A stretch of DNA of 48,893 bases from a bacterium (GTDB lineage Bacteria; Sysuimicrobiota; Sysuimicrobiia; Sysuimicrobiales; Segetimicrobiaceae), in assembly GCA_035691305.1 (NCBI GenBank), contig DASSJF010000054.1:1-48893 (forward strand), in the 5' to 3' direction. Under the pieces are notes generated by a model, which worked only from the letters and a program-made list of their open reading frames with translations, had not been told where the DNA came from and ran no database searches. The position numbers were made by a program, and so were the translations under genes. Position 1 is the first letter of the stretch. Each line of letters opens with the position of its first letter. Positions 7,814 to 15,141 of the stretch are shown here, in pieces.

Positions 7814-8724
7814 TGCATCACGACGACAATTTGTCAGGTGGAGGGCTGCGACGCCGGCGATTCCTGCGCTACCTGCTGGCCGGAGCGGCCGGGTCGCTGT
7901 GCGCCGGCACGCTTACCGCCCCGCAGGCGCGGCGCGCCTGGGCCGCGGCGCCGAAGGCGCCTCCGTCGCCACCCGGCTGGCCGCCCGACAAGGCCGGGAC
8001 GACCGGCATCACCGTCAAGCCCGACGACCCGTCGATCTCGGCCGCGCCGATCGAGTTTCCGGCGTTTCTCACCACGCTGCAGGGGTACCTCGCCACCCCG
8101 ACGGGGGGAGAGACGTATCCCGCGATCCTGATACTGCACGACGCGAGCGGCCTCTCGGAGCACTACCGCGACATCGCGCGCCGCCTCGCCAAACTGGGCT
8201 ACGTCGCGCTCGTGCCCGATCTGCTGTCCCGATCCGGAGGCACCGCCAAGTTGGGCGGCGACGCCAAAGTCGCGGACGCGATGACGCGAATTCCCATCCC
8301 CAAGTTCGTCCAGGATATGAACAGCGCGATGCGCTACCTGGAAGCGCACCCGCTCGTCTCCAAGACGCGCGTGGGTATGTTGTCGTTCGGGCTCGGCGGG
8401 GTGTTCTCGTGGTTCCTGCTGGCCGACAACTCGGACGTCAAAGCGGCGGCGATCTACTACGGCGGCGTGCCGAATTTGAATCTGGTACCCCATATCTCGA
8501 CGTCGGTGCTCGCGGTCTTCGGCGACGGCGACGGCCACGACGAAGCCGACCTCAAAGAACTCGACGCCGCGATGAAAAAGGCGGGCACGCCTTGGACGTA
8601 CAAGATCGAGGCCAAGGCCGGTCGCGGCTTCTTCGACGACACGCGGCGCGGATACACGCCGGAAGCCGCCAAAGACGCCTGGAAGATAGCGCTCGACTGG
8701 TACGAAAAGCATCTGACCGCCTGA
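7813..8724 (+). CDS. Exported dienelactone hydrolase-like protein lacking catalytic residues
   Basis: The 303-residue protein has a twin-arginine-type leader (RRRRFLRYLLAGAAG, about 13-27) and an alpha/beta-hydrolase fold of dienelactone hydrolase type. GGGAGG lies 6 bases before the ATG at 7813; a GTG directly before it is an alternative. Family landmarks are present: PAILILHDASGL, YVALVPDLLSR, AIYYGG, and FFDDTRRGYTPEAAKDAW at the C-terminus. The nucleophile elbow, normally G-F-C-x-G-G, reads S-F-G-L-G-G, so Gly193 replaces Cys. The catalytic His in G-H-x-F-F reads G-R-G-F-F (Arg271). Asp238 or Asp240 remain. This suggests a non-catalytic paralogue, although Ser191 could act in an altered geometry. 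It is translationally coupled to the MFS gene, since TGA and ATG overlap. Confidence 0.8.
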   Translation: MHHDDNLSGGGLRRRRFLRYLLAGAAGSLCAGTLTAPQARRAWAAAPKAPPSPPGWPPDKAGTTGITVKPDDPSISAAPIEFPAFLTTLQGYLATPTGGETYPAILILHDASGLSEHYRDIARRLAKLGYVALVPDLLSRSGGTAKLGGDAKVADAMTRIPIPKFVQDMNSAMRYLEAHPLVSKTRVGMLSFGLGGVFSWFLLADNSDVKAAAIYYGGVPNLNLVPHISTSVLAVFGDGDGHDEADLKELDAAMKKAGTPWTYKIEAKAGRGFFDDTRRGYTPEAAKDAWKIALDWYEKHLTA

Positions 8725-8799
8725 CACGCGCGCTCGGCGGCCGCGATCCTGGAAGGAGTACCGGGCGCCTGCGCCTGATGATATGATTCGGCGAGCGAC

Positions 8800-10707
8800 G
8801 TGACCGAGCCGATTCCCGCTTCCATCCGAGTATTCCGCGCGTTTTCTGTGACGACGGCCGTGGCGGCGTATCTGCTCGTGCTGCTCGGCGGGCTCGTCCG
8901 AATCACGGGCGCGGGCCTGGCCTGCCCGGATTGGCCGCTCTGCCACGGCCGGCTCGTGCCGCCCCTCGACGGCCTCGTCCTGATCGAATACGGCCACCGG
9001 CTGTTGGCCGCGTCGGTGAGCGTCCTCGTCCTCCTCACCGCGGCGCTCGCGTTCCGGGTACGGCGGTCGGTCTCGGGCAGCGGTCCGCTCGCGCTTGCGG
9101 TGCTGGTCCTCGTCGCGGTGCAGATCGTGCTCGGCGGCCTCACCGTCAAACTGCAGCTCACCCCGGGCCTCGTCGCCACGCACCTCGGCGTCGCGATGCT
9201 GTTCTTCGGCGGGCTGCTCGTGCAGGCGGCGAACGCGCTGCGGCCCGCGGGCCCGGCGGCGCCCGACGGGTTCCGGCGGCTCTCGCTCGGCGCGGCGGCG
9301 GCGACGTTCGTGATGATCCTGATCGGCGGCTACGTCGGCTCGAGCGGCGCCGCGCTTGCCTGTCCCGACCTGCCGTTCTGCCGGGGTCCCGTGGTGGTGC
9401 CGCCCGACGCGCCGTCGCAGATTCACATGCTGCACCGGTTCTGGGCGCTGGTCGTGGCCGCGCTGGTGATCTGGACCGCGGCGGCGGCGGCGCGGCTGCG
9501 CATCCGCCGCCTCGCCGTCGCCGCCAACCTCGCGCTGCTCTGCGTCGCCCTGCAGATCGCGGCGGGCGTGCTCAACGTCGCGACGCGCCTGGCCCCGGCG
9601 GTGCAGGGTGTGCACCTCGGCCTCGCCGCGGCGCTGTTCGCGACGCTCGTGGTCCTGACCGCGCTGACCCGGCCGGCGCCCGAGCGGTCGCCGGCCGGGG
9701 CGGACCGCGCCGTCCCGCCGGTACGCGCGCCGCGACCGATGCCCACAATTGCGGGCGGCTCGGTAGACGATTTCGCGGACGCGAAGGTGGCGGCGGACGC
9801 GCTGGCCTGGACCGCGGACGAGCCGAAGACGCCGCTCGGGCGCGCGGCCGCAACGGCGCGCGACTACCTCGCGCTGATGAAACCGCGCATCATCCTCCTG
9901 CTGCTCATCACGACGATCACGACGATGATGGTCGCCTCGCCGCATCACCTGCCGCTTGCGGCCCTCTTTCTGACGGTGCTCGGCGGCACGCTGGCGGCGG
10001 GCTCCGCCAACGCCTTCAACATGTATGTCGACCGCGATATCGACGCCATCATGCGGCGGACCTGCCTGCGTCCGGTCCCGGCGGGCCGCGTGCGCCCCTC
10101 GCAGGCCGTCGTGTTCGGCGTCGTGACCGGCTGTCTGTCGATGGCGGTGATGGCGCTCGGCGTGAACCTCCTCGCCGCGGCGCTGTCGACCGCAGGCATC
10201 CTGTTCTACGTGGGCGTCTACACGCTGTGGCTGAAGCGGTCCACGCCGCAGAACATCGTCATCGGCGGCGCCGCCGGCGCCGTGCCGCCGCTCGTCGGCT
10301 GGGCCGCGGCCACCGGGCGCATCGACGCGCCCGCGGTCGCGCTCTTCGCGATCGTGTTCCTGTGGACGCCGCCGCACTTCTGGGCGCTCGCGCTCGGCAA
10401 AGCCGACGACTACCGCGCGGCCGGGATTCCGATGCTGCCGGTCGTTCGGGGCGACGCGGAGACGCGCCGGCAGATCTTCATCTACTCGCTCGTCCTCAGC
10501 GCGGCGACGCTCGCGCTCTGGGTCCCGCTCCACGCGCTCGGCCTGGTGTACGCGGTCTCCGCGGTCGCGCTGGACGCGGTCTTCGTCGGCCTGGCGTGGG
10601 CGGTGCTGGCGCTCCGGCGGCCCGGGCTGGAGATGGCGCTCTTTGGATACTCGATCCTCTATCTCGGCCTGCTCTTCACGGCAATGGTGATCGACCGGCT
10701 GATCTGA
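8800..10707 (+). CDS. ctaA-ctaB: Fused heme A synthase and heme O synthase (CtaA-CtaB)
   Basis: One 635-residue membrane protein combines both steps from protoheme to heme A for cytochrome aa3-type oxidases. Residues 1-290 are CtaA/COX15, with heme-ligand or active-site residues Glu63, His66, His128, His212 and His272. Two extracellular cysteine pairs, Cys42/Cys48 and Cys188/Cys194, are as in Bacillus-type CtaA. A hydrophilic linker covers about 290-350. Residues 355-635 are the UbiA-type farnesyltransferase CtaB, with the first Asp-rich motif N407-xxx-D411-xxx-D415 and the second region at PPHFWALALGKADDYRAAG. The GTG start has no strong ribosome-binding site. No oxidase subunit gene lies in the window. 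Fusing the two enzymes would couple heme O production to its oxidation. Confidence 0.93.
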   Translation: MTEPIPASIRVFRAFSVTTAVAAYLLVLLGGLVRITGAGLACPDWPLCHGRLVPPLDGLVLIEYGHRLLAASVSVLVLLTAALAFRVRRSVSGSGPLALAVLVLVAVQIVLGGLTVKLQLTPGLVATHLGVAMLFFGGLLVQAANALRPAGPAAPDGFRRLSLGAAAATFVMILIGGYVGSSGAALACPDLPFCRGPVVVPPDAPSQIHMLHRFWALVVAALVIWTAAAAARLRIRRLAVAANLALLCVALQIAAGVLNVATRLAPAVQGVHLGLAAALFATLVVLTALTRPAPERSPAGADRAVPPVRAPRPMPTIAGGSVDDFADAKVAADALAWTADEPKTPLGRAAATARDYLALMKPRIILLLLITTITTMMVASPHHLPLAALFLTVLGGTLAAGSANAFNMYVDRDIDAIMRRTCLRPVPAGRVRPSQAVVFGVVTGCLSMAVMALGVNLLAAALSTAGILFYVGVYTLWLKRSTPQNIVIGGAAGAVPPLVGWAAATGRIDAPAVALFAIVFLWTPPHFWALALGKADDYRAAGIPMLPVVRGDAETRRQIFIYSLVLSAATLALWVPLHALGLVYAVSAVALDAVFVGLAWAVLALRRPGLEMALFGYSILYLGLLFTAMVIDRLI

Positions 10708-10735
10708 GCTGCGCGTTCGAGGCGGCGGACAGCGC

Positions 10736-11422
10736 ATGACGGCTCCCGCGAAGAGAGTTCTCCGTACGGTCCCTCGCGAGATCATCGGTCCGCGCGTGCG
10801 TCTGCGGCGGCTCCGGCTTTCGGACGCGCCGGCGGTATGGGACGCGATCGAAGAGTCGCGGACACGCCTCGAGCGCTGGCTGGAGTGGGTGCCCAAGTGC
10901 CGGTCGCTGCGAGACGAGCGCCGCGACATCGCGCGGATGCACGGGCTGTGGCGGCGTCGTGAGAGCTTCGTCGTCGGGATCTTCGACCGCACCAGCGGCC
11001 GGTACCTCGGCGGCAGCGCCTTCCACAAGATCAACTGGGAGCGGCGGTGCTTCGAAATCGGCTACTGGATCCGCACGAGCGCGGAGGGCCGGGGCTACGT
11101 CTCTGAAGCGGTTCGCCTGCTGACCTGCCTCGCGTTCGACCGTCTCGGCGCGGAGCGCGTGGAGATCTTCATGCACCCGCGCAACGTCCGCAGCGAAGCG
11201 GTGGTCAAGCGACTCGGGTTCGTCTACGAGGGCACCGCGCGCGCGGTGACCCCGGGCCCCGACGGAAACCTGGAAGACCGGCACATGTACGCGCTCGTGA
11301 AGGCCGACTACGCTCGGATCCGGTGGCGCCCCGGGCGGCTGAGATCACAGGGTGGCCGGCGGCCGCCGCGGGCTTTATCAAAAGTTTACACCCGCTGGAT
11401 ACGGTTCCGGTTGACGGAGTGA
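10736..11422 (+). CDS. GNAT acetyltransferase, RimJ/RimL type
   Basis: The 228-residue protein begins IIGPRVRLRRLRLSDAPAVW, typical of ribosomal-protein-alanine N-acetyltransferase relatives. It continues with GGSAFHKINWERRCFEIGYW and the acetyl-CoA loop RTSAEGRGYVSEAV. Residues 140-165 (VEIFMHPRNVRSEAVVKRLG) match the family's NxxSxxVxxKLGF motif. It likely transfers an acetyl group to an amine of a protein or small molecule. The last 30 residues are Arg-rich and extend beyond the usual family end. It follows the heme synthase gene by 28 bases. Confidence 0.8.
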   Translation: MTAPAKRVLRTVPREIIGPRVRLRRLRLSDAPAVWDAIEESRTRLERWLEWVPKCRSLRDERRDIARMHGLWRRRESFVVGIFDRTSGRYLGGSAFHKINWERRCFEIGYWIRTSAEGRGYVSEAVRLLTCLAFDRLGAERVEIFMHPRNVRSEAVVKRLGFVYEGTARAVTPGPDGNLEDRHMYALVKADYARIRWRPGRLRSQGGRRPPRALSKVYTRWIRFRLTE

Positions 11423-11440
11423 CGATCCCGGAGGACACCG

Positions 11441-11971
11441 ATGCGAACCCTTGTAGCGATCACCACGTGCGCCGTCGCCCTGGCGGCGGGAATGCTGACC
11501 CTTCACGCGGTGCCGGGCCTCGCGGCGACCGCGGCGCCCGAACTCACCGGCGGCGGACCGTGGTTCAACACCGACGGCCGGCCGGTGACGCTCGCGTCGC
11601 TACGCGGCAAAGTGGTCGGCGTGGAAATGTGGACGGCGGGCTGCGAGAACTGCCTCAACGTCCTGCCTTACATGAAGGAGTGGTACGCGAAGTATCGCGA
11701 CAGCGGATTCGTCCTGGTCGGCGTGCACACGCCCGAGTTCGCCCACGAAGGCCAGGTGGCGTACGTGCGCGCGGCGATCGCCCGGCTCGGGGTCGCGTAC
11801 CCCGTCGTCATGGACAACGACTACCGCATCTGGAACGCCTACCACAACGCGTACTGGCCGGCGCTCTACCTGATCGACAAACAGGGCCGGATTCGCTACA
11901 CGCACATCGGCGAGGGCGATTACGACGTGACGGAGCGGCAGATCAAAGCCCTCTTGGGCGAGAAGATCTAG
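11441..11971 (+). CDS. Exported thioredoxin-like protein (TlpA/DipZ C-terminal type)
   Basis: The 176-residue protein has an N-terminal signal peptide or anchor (about 1-30). A thioredoxin fold carries the redox motif WTAGCENC (Cys68, Cys71), followed by the VLPYMKEWYAKYRDSGFVLVG helix-strand and the cis-Pro region YWPALYLIDKQGRIRY. This pattern matches the C-terminal domain of DipZ and AhpC/TSA-type thioredoxins. It probably reduces or oxidises disulfides outside the cytoplasm. GGAGG lies 7 bases before the ATG. Being near the heme A synthase, it might maintain cysteines needed for oxidase assembly; this is inference from position only. A strong hairpin follows. Confidence 0.85.
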   Translation: MRTLVAITTCAVALAAGMLTLHAVPGLAATAAPELTGGGPWFNTDGRPVTLASLRGKVVGVEMWTAGCENCLNVLPYMKEWYAKYRDSGFVLVGVHTPEFAHEGQVAYVRAAIARLGVAYPVVMDNDYRIWNAYHNAYWPALYLIDKQGRIRYTHIGEGDYDVTERQIKALLGEKI

Positions 11972-11988
11972 CCGGGGTCGCGGCCGTG

Positions 11989-12019
11989 GCGGGCCGGACG
12001 GCGCAGCCGTCCGGCCCGC
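11989..12019 (+). terminator. 14-bp perfect stem-loop after the thioredoxin-like gene
   Basis: GCGGGCCGGACGGC and its exact complement flank a GCA loop, starting 17 bases after the stop at 11971. The stem is very stable; the following GGTCATTT is only weakly T-rich. It probably acts as a transcription terminator or mRNA 3' stabiliser. Confidence 0.65.
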
Positions 12020-12073
12020 GGTCATTTCCGCCGCGGTGGGGGCTTCGTTTCGCCGCGGCGAATCTCCCCGGCA

Positions 12074-12919
12074 ATGGCCGGTACCCAGCACTCGGGCGCG
12101 CGCCGGGGCAGCGCCCCGCGACCCGCCGCCCGCGGCGCAGAGGGCGTCGCCCCGGAGGTCATACGGGCGGCGCGCGAGATCGCGGATCGCCTGGCCCAAG
12201 AGCGGGCGGAGGCGGTCGTGCTCGTCGGCAGCCGCGTGCGCGGGGACGTCCACGACCACTCCGACGTGGACCTCATCGCCGTGGGGCGCGGACCGGCCCG
12301 CCGGCTGGAAGTGCACGAGCCCTTCGTCGTCTCGGTACAGTGGCGGACGCCGGCGCAGCTCCGCGAAGGCTTCGCCGATCTCGCGGATCTCAGCCCGATT
12401 CCCGGCTGGCGGCGCGCCGTGATCGTGTATGATCCCAAGAAGATCGCCGCCGGTCTGAAGCGCGAGGCGCTCGCGTGGGCTTGGGATGCGCTCGGCGCGC
12501 GGGCCGACGCGTGGGTGGCCGAACAGGTCACCGATTACGCGGAGGAAGTCTTCAAACTCGTCGGCAGCCTCCGCGCCGCCCGCTACAGCGCCGCCGCCGT
12601 TCAGCGGTCCGCGCTGGCGATGAAGCTGCCCCGGGTGATGGCGGTGCACCGCCGGACGTTGTACGACGGGGATGCGCAGCTTCACGAGGCGATCGTCGCC
12701 GGCATGGGCGAACCGTGGCGGCGCGCCCACCGCCGGACGCTCGGCGTGCAGGCGGAGACTCTCGAGCAAACCTGCGGCGCGGCGCTGGAACTCTACGCGC
12801 TCGCCGCGGAAGAGACGAAGCAGTTGCTGGACGAGCGCCAGTTCGCCGTCGTGCGGGGGGCCTGCACGGCGGCCGGGTTCCCGATCGGAAGGACGCCGCG
12901 CAGCAAACGCCTCATTTGA
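12074..12919 (+). CDS. Nucleotidyltransferase-domain protein
   Basis: The 281-residue protein has the minimal nucleotidyltransferase signature G52-S53-R followed by D64-V-D66 (VGSRVRGDVHDHSDVDLIAV). The sequence then continues for almost 180 mostly helical residues (about 110-281), rich in Ala and charged residues, that may be a HEPN-like or substrate domain. Such proteins transfer NMP to a protein, RNA or small molecule. The N-terminus (1-25) is low in complexity and the start has no clear ribosome-binding site, so the true start may be further in. The preceding hairpin separates it from the thioredoxin-like gene. Confidence 0.7.
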   Translation: MAGTQHSGARRGSAPRPAARGAEGVAPEVIRAAREIADRLAQERAEAVVLVGSRVRGDVHDHSDVDLIAVGRGPARRLEVHEPFVVSVQWRTPAQLREGFADLADLSPIPGWRRAVIVYDPKKIAAGLKREALAWAWDALGARADAWVAEQVTDYAEEVFKLVGSLRAARYSAAAVQRSALAMKLPRVMAVHRRTLYDGDAQLHEAIVAGMGEPWRRAHRRTLGVQAETLEQTCGAALELYALAAEETKQLLDERQFAVVRGACTAAGFPIGRTPRSKRLI

Positions 12920-13070
12920 CCAGGCTGGCGCGCGCGCGGGCCGTCGCGACGCCCTGCCGTCCGGGCACCTTCGAGCCGGCCCGGCGGGCGGACTCTCTCG
13001 CGGGCCGGTCGGTGGCCGGTCAGATACCTGCCCGAGAGTTCGATTAGACTTGCACGCAACAGAGGCCTAG

Positions 13071-13090
13071 CACCTCAATGTCGTGAGGTG
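13071..13090 (+). promoter_or_regulatory. Inverted repeat in the leader of the AAA ATPase gene
   Basis: CACCTCA and TGAGGTG form a 7-bp perfect inverted repeat around ATGTCG. It lies 70 bases before the ATG at 13160. It may be an operator or a leader hairpin; nothing else supports a specific role. Confidence 0.3.
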
Positions 13091-13159
13091 TCACTCCTCT
13101 CGCAGGCGAACCGCGACGAGTGTACCATGGGCGCACTTAGCGGTGAGAGGAGACGCATC

Positions 13160-14125
13160 ATGAATCCCATTCCTGCCGTCTGCGATTCACGCGCGAACGG
13201 CGAATCGATCCCCGCCGTCTCGACGGAAGACACGGTCACTGCGATCGGGCTGGCCTTCCTGGCCAACGTCCCGCTTTCGCTGCGCGGCGCCCCGGGAACC
13301 GGGAAAACCTCGCTGCTTCAGTCCATCGCCGATACGTTCAGGTGGCCCATCCACACGATGACGGCGACGATCCACGATGCGACGGATTTTGCCGGACTGG
13401 CGTATCTGTCGTCGAGCGGCTCCCTGGACACCCGCACGATGCGCGCATCCCTGCAGTGGGCCGTCGCCCTCGCCGCGCAGGCGGTGAAGCAGGGCGGCGA
13501 CGGCCTCCTCTTTTTCGACGACATCGCCTACGCGCCGCCGGCCGTGCAGAATGCGCTGCTCCAAATCGTACAACAGCGCCGCGTCGGGGATTTTCAGTTG
13601 CCGCTGGGCATCCGTTGCGCCGCGGCCCTCAACCCCACCGATACCGCGGCGAGCATGCGGGTGCTCACGGCGCCGCTTGCGAACCGGATGGTGCACGTCA
13701 CCTGGGCGCCCGACGCCGACAGTTGGGCCGAAGGATACCTGTCCGGCTGGCGTTTCGTCCTGCCGGCACTCCCCGAAGGCTGGCAGCGCGGTCTTCCCGC
13801 GACGCGGGCAAAGGTGGCCGCGTTTGTCCGTTCGCAGCCGAGTTTTCTTCACTGCGAACCGGCCGACCCAAACGCGCAGGGCTCTCCGTGGCCGTCGGGC
13901 CGAACGTGGGACATGGTGAGCACACTCCTCACCGCCTGCGACGCCGCAGACGCAAACATCAAAGTCCGGTGGCTGCTCACCGCCGGCGCGGTCGGCGATA
14001 GCGCCGCGGCCGCGTACCTGAGGTGGCAACGCGAGGCGGGATTTGTGCAGCCGGGCGGCGATGCGGCGGCCCAGTTCGCCTCGGAGCGGACGACGCGGAG
14101 GCCGGCGCTGCTCACGACGATGTAG
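13160..14125 (+). CDS. MoxR-like AAA ATPase
   Basis: The start is the ATG at 13160, with AGGAG 7 bases upstream; an in-frame GTG at 13088 lies inside an inverted repeat. The 321-residue ATPase has Walker A GAPGTGKT (43-50), Walker B LLFFDD (116-121), a VQNALLQIVQQRRVG helix and a sensor-1 Asn in ALNPTD (about 157-160). It resembles the AAA_5/MoxR group, which remodels or loads cofactors into partner proteins together with a von Willebrand A protein. No VWA gene lies beside it. The next gene is convergent, so it is probably transcribed alone. Confidence 0.82.
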   Translation: MNPIPAVCDSRANGESIPAVSTEDTVTAIGLAFLANVPLSLRGAPGTGKTSLLQSIADTFRWPIHTMTATIHDATDFAGLAYLSSSGSLDTRTMRASLQWAVALAAQAVKQGGDGLLFFDDIAYAPPAVQNALLQIVQQRRVGDFQLPLGIRCAAALNPTDTAASMRVLTAPLANRMVHVTWAPDADSWAEGYLSGWRFVLPALPEGWQRGLPATRAKVAAFVRSQPSFLHCEPADPNAQGSPWPSGRTWDMVSTLLTACDAADANIKVRWLLTAGAVGDSAAAAYLRWQREAGFVQPGGDAAAQFASERTTRRPALLTTM

Positions 14126-14170
14126 ACGGGAGCCCCCCAACGTTCGTCGGGCCGCTCCCGGTATCAGCTA

Positions 14171-14188
14171 GAAACGAATAGAAACGAA
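14171..14188. repeat. Short direct repeat in a convergent intergenic gap
   Basis: GAAACGAA occurs twice, two bases apart. The gap (14126-14355) separates the AAA ATPase gene from the oppositely oriented secreted repeat protein. No gene and no convincing terminator was seen in it. Confidence 0.35.
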
Positions 14189-14355
14189 CGCGCCGCAAGC
14201 GGCTCGAGTCCGGGCCGAAGCGGCGCGAACGTGTCTACTGGATCTTACCTGACACACAACGGCCCGCAAGAAGGCGTCGACGGGATTCCCGATCGGAAGA
14301 CGCCCGGCCGCGCGAGGCGGTCAAACCGCGGCGCCGGCGCGCCGTCTCGTCTGAG

Positions 14356-14850
14356 CTACCAGCCTCCGTTGCCGTAACCGCTGCTGGTGGGCTTGGACGG
14401 TGCGGGGCCGGCGGCGCCCATCTTCAGATCCACCTTTGCGACCCACCACTTGCCGGCGATGCCCTGGCCGTTGGCCTGGTGCGGGGCGGTATCACCGCTG
14501 TACCGGTAGAGCAGGTGCCCGTTGTAGGCGACCTGCTCGCCGTTTGCGGTCTTGACGACGCTCAGCTTGCCTGGAAGCTTGTTTCCCGACGTCGGCGTCG
14601 ACGTGCTGAGCATCGGCGGCCAGATCTGCGCGCACCCGCCGGTGCAGCTGCTGGTGCTCGGTGTATCGGAGCTGACATAGTACAGGGTCATCCCCTTCTC
14701 ATCGGTGAGCACAGTCGCCGACATCCCCTTGACCGTGATCGCCGCGGTATCCACTGTGTACCCGGCCCCGAACGCCGCCACCCCGAGCGCGGCCGCGAGC
14801 AGCACTGCGCCAGCTGCTCCCGCGAGCATCGCCCTCATCCGTTCCGCCAT
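14356..14850 (-). CDS. Secreted COG4315-type repeat protein
   Basis: The ATG at 14850 is chosen because GGAGG lies 8 bases upstream. The 164-residue product has a signal peptide (about 1-30). It carries two copies of the Y-x-(F/Y/W)-x-x-D motif that defines COG4315 secreted proteins. Copy 1 is LYYVSSD (56-62) followed by C69-TGG-C73, then AQIWPP. Copy 2 is LYRYSGD (114-120), then NGQGIAGKWWV. There is no lipobox cysteine, so it is likely a free or surface-bound protein. The tail is Gly/Ser-rich. The function of the family is not established. Confidence 0.85.
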   Translation of the reverse strand: MAERMRAMLAGAAGAVLLAAALGVAAFGAGYTVDTAAITVKGMSATVLTDEKGMTLYYVSSDTPSTSSCTGGCAQIWPPMLSTSTPTSGNKLPGKLSVVKTANGEQVAYNGHLLYRYSGDTAPHQANGQGIAGKWWVAKVDLKMGAAGPAPSKPTSSGYGNGGW

Positions 14851-14932
14851 CCTCATCACCTCCAAAAGAGTTGCCCACACACGAAAGGATGCGCCCGGCG
14901 GATCACACATCTGTCAGCCCTATGTAACGTCC

Positions 14933-15085
14933 ATGCAACAACCGGACATTGCCGACAGGGGACCGTGCCTTCGTCCCGAACAGCCCGGCCCGATCGCGCC
15001 GTTCTTCCAGGTGCGGGGCGCGAAGATCTGCGCGTACGAAACGCTGTTCGATGCGACGGAGCTGCGAAAACTCGGGGGGAAATGA
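14933..15085 (+). CDS. Small hypothetical protein
   Basis: This 50-codon frame ends two bases before the displaced tRNA fragment. Third codon positions are mostly G or C and the predicted sequence (GPIAPFFQVRGAKICAYETL, then FDATELRKLGGK) has ordinary amino-acid composition, so it may be real. The ATG has no ribosome-binding site, so it could instead be the surviving tail of a gene truncated on insertion. No homologue is recognised. Confidence 0.35.
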   Translation: MQQPDIADRGPCLRPEQPGPIAPFFQVRGAKICAYETLFDATELRKLGGK

Positions 15086-15086
15086 C

Positions 15087-15126
15087 TGGCTCCTCGGGGC
15101 AGGACTCGAACCTGCGACCCTCCGGT
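15087..15126 (-). pseudogene. tRNA 3'-end fragment, possible attachment-site copy
   Basis: Read on the minus strand, these 40 bases give the end of an anticodon stem, a variable loop, an intact T arm (GCAGG TTCGAGT CCTGC), an acceptor 3' strand and GCCA. They match the 3' part of the intact tRNA-Asn at 16309-16383 except for one extra base and one substitution. The 5' half of the tRNA is absent. Such displaced 3' ends commonly mark the far end of an element integrated at a tRNA gene. Confidence 0.75.
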
Positions 15127-15141
15127 AAGACAGGTGACATC

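Noticed and set aside
7834-11034. A 1066-codon open frame on the minus strand
   Set aside because: It lies opposite the dienelactone hydrolase-like, CtaA-CtaB and GNAT genes, which have clear family motifs. Its product is a low-complexity Arg/Glu/His-rich string, typical of an antisense shadow in high-GC DNA.
12878-14299. The 14-base string TTCCCGATCGGAAG occurring at 12878-12891 and 14286-14299
   Set aside because: It contains a self-complementary core and lies inside coding sequence in one copy. The flanks do not match, so it does not look like a mobile-element boundary.
14351-14360. GGTAGCTCAG on the minus strand, resembling a tRNA D arm
   Set aside because: No acceptor, anticodon or T arm follows in the expected positions, and it overlaps the end of the COG4315-type gene. 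It is probably chance.
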